Of a stretch of 21,001 bases of DNA, positions 6,048-12,681 are shown piece by piece. Every line of letters begins with the position of its first letter. Positions within the stretch are counted from its first letter, which is position 1. The DNA is from an uncultured Mycolicibacterium sp. (lineage in GTDB: Bacteria > Actinomycetota > Actinomycetes > Mycobacteriales > Mycobacteriaceae). Below the pieces are notes generated by a model. The model was given only the letters and a program-made list of their open reading frames with translations, was not told the origin of the DNA and did not search any database. A program made the translations under genes and the position numbers. The stretch spans positions 1-21,001 of the forward strand of contig NZ_CALDGS010000053.1 of assembly GCF_937941905.1 (NCBI RefSeq). The letters run 5' to 3'.

Positions 6048-8168
6048 CTAACGGCGCTCGGCCGGTTCCACTGGGGTGATGGGGAGGAAGATGTTCGTCT
6101 CGGTGCTGAGCTGGGTCACCTCGCGGCGGAACGGCACCGGCCGGTCGTCGGCCGGTTCGTCGAACTCCTCGGCGTACTTGTGCCCGGCCCACACCGCGGC
6201 GGCGATGGTGGCGGGCGCCCAGGCGTCGCCGGCCACCTTGACGCTGCGCAGCCCGGCTGCGGCCCAGTCCGCCTCGCGGGCCAGCAGCGCGTCGTGGAGC
6301 GCGTTCTCCGGCAGCCGCGCGGTGACGAGCACCGTTGCGTCGACCGGGAGTTCGGCCTCGTCTCCGGTGAACACGCAGGCGGTGGTGAGCCGGTCGGCGG
6401 CCACCGCGTTGACCGCGGTGTTGGTGCGCACCTCGATGCCGGCTCGGATGATGCGCTGCCGGATCCGCACCACCTCCAGGGTGTTGACGGTCCAGGCCGA
6501 GACGTGTGCGGCCGGGGTGACCAGCACGACCTCGTAGCCCTCGGCGGCGAGCAGCTCGGCGAGCACCCCGCCCATGTAGTAGTGGTCGTCGTCGTAGACC
6601 GCGACCCGCCGGCCCTGCGGTCGCCGCCCGTCCATCAGGTCGTCGGGGGTGAGCACCTGCGCGTCGGCGGCGATCGGCATCGGGTGGGTGTGCCAGCGGC
6701 CCACGCCGTCGCGGCGCCAGTGCGCGCCGGTGGCCAGCAGCACATGGTCGAAGTCGTTGTCCAGGATGTCGTCGGCGGTCATCTCGCTCTGCAGGTAGAC
6801 CTCGACGTTGTCGAGCTTGCGCAGCTGCTGCTCGCGGTAGTCGACCACCCGGATCCACGCCGACAGCCCGGGCAGCCGCGACTCGCGGGCCACCCGGCCG
6901 CCGAGCTCGCGGCCCGCCTCGGCGAGGCTGACGGTGTAGCCGCGGTTGCCCAGCGACCGGGCCGCCTCCAGCCCGGCCGGGCCGGCCCCGACGACCAGGA
7001 TGTGCGCGTCGGACCGCTTGGGCCGGATGAACTCCGGATGCCAGCCGCGGCGGAACTCCTCGCCCATGGTGGGGTTCTGGGTGCAGCGGATCGGCGACAT
7101 GGTGAAGTCGCCGGACACGCAGATGTTGCAGCCGATGCACTCCCGGATGTCGTCGAGCCGGCCGGTCTCGATCTTCTTCGGCAGGAACGGGTCGGCGATC
7201 GACGGCCGGGCCGCGCCGATGAGATCGAGCACCCCGCTTCGGATCTGGTGCACCATGGTGTCCGGCGAGGTGAACCGGCCCACGCCCACCACCGGCTTGC
7301 TGGTGAGTTGTTTGAGGCCGCGCACGTACTGTTCCTGGCCGGCCTCCGGGCCGAACCGGGAGGTCACCGAGTCGTCCTCCCAGCTGCCCAGCACGAAGTC
7401 CCACAGGTCCGGGTGCTCACCGAGCATGCCGACGACGTCGGCGATCTCGGCGCGGGTGATGCCGTCGTCGCCGAGCAGTTCGTCGATGGTGATGCGACAG
7501 GCCACCGCGGCCCGGCCGTCGACCTCCTCGATGGTGTCCTCGAGCACCTCGCGCAGCAGCCGGACCCGGTTCTCCAGGCTGCCGCCGTACTCGTCGGTGC
7601 GGTTGTTGTATCGGCGGGACAGGAAATGGTGCAGCCCGCCGAGGCAGTGGCCGGCGTAGACGTAGATGATGTCGAACCCGATGGCCAGCGACCGGCGCAC
7701 CGCGTCGCGGTGCCAGCGGCGCAGTTCGGCGATGTCGGACTTGGTCATGGCGCGCGCCTGGACCGGGTCGTAGCTCCAGGTCACCACCGGCAGATGCTGT
7801 GGCGCCAGCGGGGTCTCGCGGCTGATCAGGTTCGGGCTGTTGAGCCCGTTGTGGCACAGCTCGATCCCGGCCAGCGCACCGCCCTCGTGGATCCGGTCGG
7901 CGATCTTCTGCAGTGCGGGCATGTCCTGGTCGTCCCACAGCCGCAGCTCGATGAACGGGCCGATGTCGGAGGTGGGGTGGATCTCGACCTGCTCGGTGCA
8001 CACCACCGCCCAGCCGCCCTCGGCTTTGACCTGGCGCATGTAGGCCTGGCTGGAGGGATCCCGGTAGCCCATCCCGTTGCAGTGCGGCACCTGGAAGAAC
8101 CGGTTGCGGGCGGTCACCGGACCGATCTGCACCGGTTCGAACAAGATGTCGTAGCGCGGGTCGCGCAT
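6048..8168 (-). CDS. Histamine dehydrogenase-like Fe-S flavoprotein of the trimethylamine dehydrogenase family
   Basis: A 706-residue protein colinear with trimethylamine dehydrogenase (TMADH): an Old Yellow Enzyme-type barrel, Cys344-Cys347-Cys350-Cys362 for a 4Fe-4S cluster, then a nucleotide-binding domain with GAGPAG (394-399). Cys30 in QVPHC is the residue that carries 6-S-cysteinyl FMN in TMADH. Catalytic Tyr171, His174 and Asp266 correspond to TMADH Tyr169, His172 and Asp267. The substrate bowl differs: TMADH Tyr60, Trp264 and Trp355 become Gln60, Trp263 and Asp354. From memory, this is the set (Gln65, Trp267, Asp358) in the Nocardioides simplex histamine dehydrogenase structure. TMADH Tyr442, which passes electrons to ETF, is Arg here, as histamine dehydrogenase also lacks it. 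Expected reaction: oxidative deamination of histamine to imidazole acetaldehyde and ammonia. ATG 8168 was preferred because AGGAGG precedes it and the family begins MxDPxxDILFEP; an in-frame GTG lies at 8192. Confidence 0.9.
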   Translation of the reverse strand: MRDPRYDILFEPVQIGPVTARNRFFQVPHCNGMGYRDPSSQAYMRQVKAEGGWAVVCTEQVEIHPTSDIGPFIELRLWDDQDMPALQKIADRIHEGGALAGIELCHNGLNSPNLISRETPLAPQHLPVVTWSYDPVQARAMTKSDIAELRRWHRDAVRRSLAIGFDIIYVYAGHCLGGLHHFLSRRYNNRTDEYGGSLENRVRLLREVLEDTIEEVDGRAAVACRITIDELLGDDGITRAEIADVVGMLGEHPDLWDFVLGSWEDDSVTSRFGPEAGQEQYVRGLKQLTSKPVVGVGRFTSPDTMVHQIRSGVLDLIGAARPSIADPFLPKKIETGRLDDIRECIGCNICVSGDFTMSPIRCTQNPTMGEEFRRGWHPEFIRPKRSDAHILVVGAGPAGLEAARSLGNRGYTVSLAEAGRELGGRVARESRLPGLSAWIRVVDYREQQLRKLDNVEVYLQSEMTADDILDNDFDHVLLATGAHWRRDGVGRWHTHPMPIAADAQVLTPDDLMDGRRPQGRRVAVYDDDHYYMGGVLAELLAAEGYEVVLVTPAAHVSAWTVNTLEVVRIRQRIIRAGIEVRTNTAVNAVAADRLTTACVFTGDEAELPVDATVLVTARLPENALHDALLAREADWAAAGLRSVKVAGDAWAPATIAAAVWAGHKYAEEFDEPADDRPVPFRREVTQLSTETNIFLPITPVEPAERR

Positions 8169-8216
8169 GGGCCCTCCTGGATCGCCGGTCACCCGTCGCG
8201 CGTGCGCAACGGGGAG

Positions 8217-8236
8217 ATGCCGGTCCGCACCGGCAT
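8217..8236 (-). promoter_or_regulatory. Hairpin in the 5' leader of the dehydrogenase operon
   Basis: ATGCCGGT (8217-8224) and ACCGGCAT (8229-8236) are perfect 8-base complements around a four-base loop (ccgc). With a single bulged t, GAG/CTC would extend the stem to 11 pairs (to 8214 and 8240). It begins 48 bases upstream of the dehydrogenase ATG, so it would lie in the mRNA leader and could affect stability or translation. Confidence 0.5.
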
Positions 8237-8301
8237 TCTCGGTTATCGGTCATCGTTCGCGGGAGGATTTACCACAGTCAACTAGATCTTTCAGTTGATC
8301 T

Positions 8302-8320
8302 GGATCGACAATTCCGATCC
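8302..8320. repeat. Inverted repeat, possible secondary operator
   Basis: GGATCG (8302-8307) and CGATCC (8315-8320) form a perfect 6-base inverted repeat with a 7-base spacer, 19 bases before the larger palindrome at 8339. It may be an accessory site for the same regulator; short enough that chance cannot be excluded. Confidence 0.3.
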
Positions 8321-8338
8321 GAAATTCCGCGCCGGATG

Positions 8339-8355
8339 CATCTGAATTTCAGATG
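8339..8355. promoter_or_regulatory. 17-bp palindrome matching LysR-type operator consensus
   Basis: CATCTGAA-T-TTCAGATG is a perfect palindrome of two 8-base arms around one base. It contains ATC-N9-GAT and a centred T-N11-A (8341 to 8353), the general pattern bound by LysR-type regulators. It lies in the AT-rich centre of the divergent region, directly before a TTGATT -35-like hexamer for the permease gene. The LysR gene of this cluster is its probable partner. Confidence 0.6.
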
Positions 8356-8498
8356 TTGATTGTCGGAAAAGCATGCTTTACAGATCAGGGGTGGTGTCGC
8401 ACTGTGATATCGCACACGCGCCATCGCTCGACAGGGTCGTCCGGCGCACGGCGGCGCGAGGCAGTCCAGCACATCCACAACTTCCGAAAGTCAGGATC

Positions 8499-10031
8499 GT
8501 GAACAGCGACAAGCCCTTTGCATTGACCGACGACCAGCTGACGGCGCAGGCCGACCGGGAGACCCGACATCTGCAGAAGGTGCTGGGCCGCTTCGACATC
8601 ATCTTCCTGATCGTCGCGGCGGTGGTGTCCATCGAGGTGCTGGGCCAGGTGTCCAGCTTCGGCGGCGAGACCTTCACCTGGGCGCTCGTGCTGGCCGTGT
8701 TCTTCCTGGTGCCCTACGCCCTGATCTTCGCCGAGGTCGGCTCCACCTTCACCGGCGAGGGCGGCGTGTACGTCTGGGTGCGCCGCGCCTTCGGGCGCCC
8801 GGTCGCGGCCATCGCCGCCCTGCTGACCTGGGTGACCCAGCCGGTCTGGGTCGGCGGGTCGATGGCCTTCATCGCCGCCGAGACCTGGAGTTCCTACGTC
8901 ACCGGGTTCGAGCACGGCAGCGTGGCGGACTACCTGTTCAAACTCGTCTTCATCTGGCTGACCGTCGTCGCCGCGATCGTCAGCCTGCGCTACGGCAAGT
9001 GGATTCCCAACCTGGGCGCCATCGTCAAGATCGCGTTCCTGGCGATCTTCCTCGTCACCACGCTCATCTACGCCGGCCGGCACGGCTTCGCCGGGCTGAC
9101 CGGGGCGGACTTCTCGCCGACGCTGGCCGGCCTGCTCGGTGTGGCCCCGCTGCTGCTGTTCTCCTACCTCGGCTTCGAGTCGGGCAACAGTGCCGCCGAC
9201 GAGATGAAGAACCCGGCCCGCGACGTGCCGATCGCCATCGCGCGGGCGGCCGTCGTCGCCGTGGCCGCGTACCTGCTGCCGATCGCGGCCATCCTGCTGG
9301 TCATCCCGGCCGACGAGATCAGCGGCATCAGCGGCCTGATGGAGGCGGTGGCCGAGGTGTTCGGCGTCTACGGCCCGGCCGCGCCGGCGCTGCTCACCCT
9401 CACCGGCGTCGTGTTCGTGTTCGTCCTGATGACGCAGGGCTCGGCCTGGATGATCATCAGCGACCGGATGCAGGCCATGGCGGCCGCCGACGGCGCGTTC
9501 TACGGCGGCTACTTCGGCCGGTTCCACCCCGAGCTGGGCACCCCGGTGCGGGTGAACATGCTCTCCGGCGTGGTGGGCACGGTGTTCATGCTGGCCGCGA
9601 TGCAGGTCAGCGGCGAGGCGAGCGCGGTGTTCGGCGTGGTGCTGAGCATCTGCATCTCGACTTTCCTGCTCAGCTACCTGATCGCCATCCCGGCCGCGGT
9701 GCGGCTGCGCACCAAGTTCCCCGACGTGCCCCGGCCGTTCCGGGTGCCGGTGAGCGACAACGGGTTCCGTCTGCTCGGCGGGCTGTGCTTCTTCTGGATC
9801 CTGCTGGGCAGCTGGGTGGCGGTGTTCCCCGGCACGCTTGAACGGATGCTCGGCATGGAGTACGACTTCTTCGAGATATGGGGAGTCAGCCAGACCGCGT
9901 TCGAGGTGTTCACCCTCGGTACCCTCGCGGCACTCGGGGTGCTGGGCGGGGTGGGATACGTCCGCGCCAGGAAGGTGCGCATGGAACGGGTCGGCGTCGA
10001 TCCCGAATCGCTCAGCGCCGCCGACTCCTGA
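8499..10031 (+). CDS. APC-superfamily amino acid/amine permease, candidate histamine importer
   Basis: An integral membrane protein of 510 residues with about 12 hydrophobic segments, of the amino acid-polyamine-organocation type. Segment 1 starts at FDIIFLIVAAVVSIEVLGQVSS, followed by VPYALIFAEVGSTFTGEGGVYVWVRRAFG, the conserved early-loop region of the family. FSYLGFESGNSAADEMKNPARDVPIAI is the conserved segment 6 and following loop. The N-terminus (SDKPFALTDDQLTAQADRETRHLQKVLGR) is cytoplasmic and hydrophilic. GTG at 8499 was chosen because sequence upstream is arginine-rich filler containing the control elements; the ribosome binding site is weak (AGGA, very close), so the start is uncertain by a few codons. 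Its place beside histamine-dehydrogenase-like genes suggests uptake of histamine or a related amine; substrate inferred. Confidence 0.92.
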   Translation: MNSDKPFALTDDQLTAQADRETRHLQKVLGRFDIIFLIVAAVVSIEVLGQVSSFGGETFTWALVLAVFFLVPYALIFAEVGSTFTGEGGVYVWVRRAFGRPVAAIAALLTWVTQPVWVGGSMAFIAAETWSSYVTGFEHGSVADYLFKLVFIWLTVVAAIVSLRYGKWIPNLGAIVKIAFLAIFLVTTLIYAGRHGFAGLTGADFSPTLAGLLGVAPLLLFSYLGFESGNSAADEMKNPARDVPIAIARAAVVAVAAYLLPIAAILLVIPADEISGISGLMEAVAEVFGVYGPAAPALLTLTGVVFVFVLMTQGSAWMIISDRMQAMAAADGAFYGGYFGRFHPELGTPVRVNMLSGVVGTVFMLAAMQVSGEASAVFGVVLSICISTFLLSYLIAIPAAVRLRTKFPDVPRPFRVPVSDNGFRLLGGLCFFWILLGSWVAVFPGTLERMLGMEYDFFEIWGVSQTAFEVFTLGTLAALGVLGGVGYVRARKVRMERVGVDPESLSAADS

Positions 10032-10041
10032 CCCGGCCCAC

Positions 10042-10092
10042 CGGGTTGTCGCGGCACCCGGTCGAGGAGTGAGGCCATGCCGCGACAACCCG
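10042..10092 (+). promoter_or_regulatory. 15-bp perfect inverted repeat enclosing the lysR ribosome binding site
   Basis: CGGGTTGTCGCGGCA (10042-10056) is the exact reverse complement of TGCCGCGACAACCCG (10078-10092). The 21-base loop (10057-10077) holds the GAGGAGTGAGG ribosome binding region and the A of the lysR ATG; the rest of the start codon and codons 2-5 are in the stem. In RNA this would be a very stable hairpin able to block lysR translation and perhaps end permease transcription, starting 11 bases after the permease stop. As DNA it could be an autoregulatory operator. Confidence 0.75.
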
Positions 10093-11012
10093 ACGTCACG
10101 CTCATCCAGCTGCGCTACTTCGTCGCCGCGGCCACCCATCTGAGCATGACCAAGGCCGCCGAGGAACTGCGGATCGCCCAGTCCGCGGTCTCGGCGGCGG
10201 TCGCGCAACTCGAGCACCAGATCGGCACCCAGCTGTTCATCCGGCACCGCGCCCGCGGGCTGGCCCTCACCCCGGCGGGGGAGGAGATGCTGCGCGACAC
10301 CCGCCGGCTGCTCGACCATCTCGACGAGGTGCTCGACGCGGCCACCGGGCACGTCAGCCAGATCCGCGGCCGGGTCCGGGTGGCCTGCTTCGTCACCCTG
10401 GGGCCGTACGTGCTGCCCCGGCTCATCGCCGAGCTCAACACCGAGCACCCCGACCTGCAGGTCGACGTCATCGAGACCGAGGCGCACGCCATGCGGGCCG
10501 CGCTGCGCAACGGCTCGGCCGAGGTGGCCATCACCTACGACCTCGGCCTGGGCAGCGGCATCGAGACCGAAACCCTCGGCATCGCACCGCCGTACGTGGC
10601 GCTGGCGCGCGACCACCCGCTGGCCTCGGCCCGAGCGGTGGAGCTGACCGCACTGGCCGACGAGCCGATGGTGCTGCTCGACCTGCCGGAGAGCCGCGAG
10701 TACTTCGAGAAGATGCTGGTGGCGGCCGGGGTCACGCCGAACATCCGCTACCGCTCGGCCAGCTACGAGACGGTGCGTGGGCTGGTGGCCCGCGGCCACG
10801 GCTACTCGATCCTCAACCAGCGGCCCGCCTCCGACGTCACCTACGACGGCGGCGCGGTGGCCGCGGTACCGATCAAGGGGGACGCGCCGGCGCTGTCGAT
10901 CGTGCTGGCCCGGGCCGAGGGGGTGCGGATGACCGCGCGGGCCCGGGCGGTGGCGCGGGCGGCGCGCAAGATCTTCGCCGAACTGTACATGCCCGGCAAG
11001 AACCGCCGCTGA
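10077..11012 (+). CDS. LysR-type transcriptional regulator of the catabolic cluster
   Basis: A 311-residue LysR-type regulator of typical length. The winged helix-turn-helix lies at about residues 7-65 (LIQLRYFVAAATHLSMTKAAEEL, IAQSAVSAAVAQLEHQIGTQLFIR, LTPAGEEML), then a linker helix and a periplasmic-binding-protein-like effector domain starting near RGRVRVACFVTLGPYVLPRL. It follows the permease gene by 45 bases on the same strand, so it may be cotranscribed, although the inverted repeat in the gap could uncouple them. As the only regulator in the block it presumably controls the divergent promoters at 8169-8498 and perhaps 762-981, with histamine or a pathway intermediate as inducer (inferred). 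Its stop is five bases from the converging tRNA gene. Confidence 0.93.
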   Translation: MPRQPDVTLIQLRYFVAAATHLSMTKAAEELRIAQSAVSAAVAQLEHQIGTQLFIRHRARGLALTPAGEEMLRDTRRLLDHLDEVLDAATGHVSQIRGRVRVACFVTLGPYVLPRLIAELNTEHPDLQVDVIETEAHAMRAALRNGSAEVAITYDLGLGSGIETETLGIAPPYVALARDHPLASARAVELTALADEPMVLLDLPESREYFEKMLVAAGVTPNIRYRSASYETVRGLVARGHGYSILNQRPASDVTYDGGAVAAVPIKGDAPALSIVLARAEGVRMTARARAVARAARKIFAELYMPGKNRR

Positions 11013-11016
11013 CCTG

Positions 11017-11090
<74 letters not shown>

Positions 11091-11102
11091 AATGCGGGGG
11101 TG

Positions 11103-11108
11103 AGTGTA
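11103..11108 (-). promoter_or_regulatory. Probable -10 element of the tRNA-Arg gene
   Basis: The minus strand reads TACACT, fitting the mycobacterial TANNNT -10 pattern, 12 bases upstream of the mature tRNA 5' end. No convincing -35 at standard spacing was seen. Confidence 0.4.
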
Positions 11109-11164
11109 GCGCCCGCCCCCGCGCACGGGCCGTTAAAGCCCCTCCGCACCGGCCCGTCGCCGAC

Positions 11165-11170
11165 TAGCGT
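11165..11170 (+). promoter_or_regulatory. Possible -10 element of the lipid acyltransferase operon
   Basis: TAGCGT fits TANNNT. A start about seven bases on would leave a leader of some 30 bases that contains the GAGGAGG ribosome binding site (11192-11198) ahead of the ATG at 11209. Based on pattern and position only. Confidence 0.35.
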
Positions 11171-11208
11171 GGTGGCTACCCGCCGAGCATCGAGGAGGCC
11201 CACGGACG

Positions 11209-12681
11209 ATGAGCGAAGTGCCGGAACTGGACGCGGCCGGGCTCCCGGAGGAACTCAGCGCACTCGACCAGATCCTGCACCGCGGCGAGGCCAACCCGCG
11301 GACCCGCTCCGGCATCATGGGCGTCGAACTGCTCGACACCACCCCGGACTGGGAGCGCTTCCGCACCCGCTTCGAGTACGCGTCCCGCAAGGTGCTGCGG
11401 CTGCGCCAGCGGGTGGTGATGCCGACACTGCCCACCGCCCCGGCCCGCTGGGTCGTCGACCCCGACTTCAACCTCGACTACCACGTCCGCCGGGTCCGGG
11501 TGGCCGGCGACGGCACCCTGCGCGACGTGCTCGACCTCGCCGAGGTGGCGCTGCAGTCCCCGTTGGACATCTCGCGGCCGCTGTGGACGGCCACCCTGGT
11601 TGAGGGGCTCGCCGACGGCCGCGCCGCCACCATGCTGCACCTGAGCCACGCCGTCACCGACGGCGTGGGCGGGGTGGAGATGTTCTCCAACATCTACGAC
11701 CTCGAGCGCGACCCGCCGCCGCAGGCGCCCCCGCCGCTGCCCATCCCGCAGGACCTGTCGTCCACCGAGCTGATGCGCCAGGGCCTGTTCCGACTGCCCG
11801 GCACCGTGCTCGGCGGGGTGCGCGGGCTGCTCGGCGGGGCGGTCGGCGCGGTGGGCCGGGCGGTGCGCGACCCGCTCGGCACCGTCGAACAGGTGGTGGA
11901 CTACGCCCGCTCCGGGGCGCGGGTGATCAGCCCGGCCGCCGAGCCCTCGCCGCTGCTGCGCCGCCGCAGCCTGCGGTCCCGCAGCGAGGCCATCGACATC
12001 GCCTACGCCGACCTGCGGGCGGCCGCCAAGGCCGCCGGCGGCTCGATCAACGACGCCTACCTGGCCGGGCTGTGCGCGGCGCTGCGCCGCTACCACGACG
12101 CCCTCGGCGTGCCGGTCGACGAACTGCCGATGGCGGTGCCGGTCAACCTGCGCTCCGACGCCGACCCGGCGGGCGGTAACCGGTTCGCCGGGGTGAACCT
12201 GGCCGCGCCCATCGGCATCGAGGACCCGGCCGAGCGCATCGCCGAGATCCACACCCAGATGACCCGCAAACGGGAGGAACGCGCCCTGGACCTCATCGGC
12301 GCGGTCGCCCCGGTGCTGAGCCTGCTGCCCGACCCCGCGCTGGAGGCGATGGCCGGGTCGGTGGTCAACGCCGACGTGCAGGCCTCCAATCTGCCGGTGT
12401 TCCTGGAGGACACCTACATCGCCGGGGCGAAGGTGTTGCGGCAGTACGGGTTGGGGCCGCTGCCCGGGGTGGCGATGATGGTGGTGCTGATGTCGCGCAG
12501 CGGTTGGTTCACCGTCACAGCCCGCTACGACCGGGCCGCGGTCGCCGACGCCCGGCTGTTCGCCGAGTGCCTGCTGGCCGGGTTCGACGAGGTGCTCGCC
12601 CTCGGCGGCGACGCCCGCGCGGTGCCGGCCTCGTTCCCCCCGAGTGCCCCGGTCACACCGAACGGGAGTGCGGCGCAGTGA
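11209..12681 (+). CDS. WS/DGAT-family acyltransferase (Rv2484c-like)
   Basis: A 490-residue member of the wax ester synthase/diacylglycerol acyltransferase family, matching the length of M. tuberculosis Rv2484c. It starts with ELSALDQILHRGE, contains RPLWTATLVEG (about 123-133), the active-site region HLSHAVTDGVGG (144-155), and the ND motif in GGSINDAYLAGL. The catalytic HHxxxDG motif is only half kept: Ser146 replaces the first His, while His147, Asp151 and Gly152 remain. The late SNVPGP motif is altered to ASNLPVF. Triacylglycerol or wax ester synthesis from acyl-CoA is expected of the family, but the altered motifs make activity on the usual substrates uncertain. ATG 11209 has GAGGAGG upstream. 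Its stop overlaps the next GTG by GTGA, so translation is coupled to the two phospholipid acyltransferases. Confidence 0.92.
   Translation: MSEVPELDAAGLPEELSALDQILHRGEANPRTRSGIMGVELLDTTPDWERFRTRFEYASRKVLRLRQRVVMPTLPTAPARWVVDPDFNLDYHVRRVRVAGDGTLRDVLDLAEVALQSPLDISRPLWTATLVEGLADGRAATMLHLSHAVTDGVGGVEMFSNIYDLERDPPPQAPPPLPIPQDLSSTELMRQGLFRLPGTVLGGVRGLLGGAVGAVGRAVRDPLGTVEQVVDYARSGARVISPAAEPSPLLRRRSLRSRSEAIDIAYADLRAAAKAAGGSINDAYLAGLCAALRRYHDALGVPVDELPMAVPVNLRSDADPAGGNRFAGVNLAAPIGIEDPAERIAEIHTQMTRKREERALDLIGAVAPVLSLLPDPALEAMAGSVVNADVQASNLPVFLEDTYIAGAKVLRQYGLGPLPGVAMMVVLMSRSGWFTVTARYDRAAVADARLFAECLLAGFDEVLALGGDARAVPASFPPSAPVTPNGSAAQ

Larger units (their letters stand above)
8169..8498. promoter_or_regulatory. 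Divergent control region between dehydrogenase operon and permease gene
   Basis: This 330-base gene-free region separates divergent genes. Reading left to right it holds a leader hairpin (8217-8236), an AT-rich core (about 8265-8385) with an inverted repeat GGATCG/CGATCC (8302-8307 and 8315-8320) and a 17-bp palindrome (8339-8355), and a low-complexity GC-rich stretch up to the permease start. On the plus strand TTGATT (8356-8361), directly after the palindrome, could be a -35 with TACAGA (8379-8384) as a poor -10. The permease frame is open back to 8373, but nothing upstream of 8499 resembles the permease family. Confidence 0.6.

Noticed and set aside
6048..8168. Trimethylamine or dimethylamine dehydrogenase, or N-methylproline demethylase
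   Set aside because: The bowl residue at TMADH Trp355 is Asp354; dimethylamine dehydrogenase shares Gln60 but, to my knowledge, keeps the other aromatics. The Gln/Trp/Asp set matches histamine dehydrogenase.
3597..8285. A very long plus-strand open frame crossing the amidohydrolase, aldehyde dehydrogenase and dehydrogenase genes
   Set aside because: It has no recognisable domain, is rich in Arg, Gly, His and Pro as expected from antisense reading of GC-rich genes, and overlaps three genes with clear family motifs.
8356..8384. Sigma-70 type promoter TTGATT...TACAGA for the permease gene as a separate feature
   Set aside because: The -10 matches only three of six positions, so it is mentioned in the region entry but not called.
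8373..8498. Permease start at 8373
   Set aside because: The added 42 residues are Arg/His/Pro-rich, unlike APC N-termini, and cover the putative promoter; GTG 8499 fits the family better.
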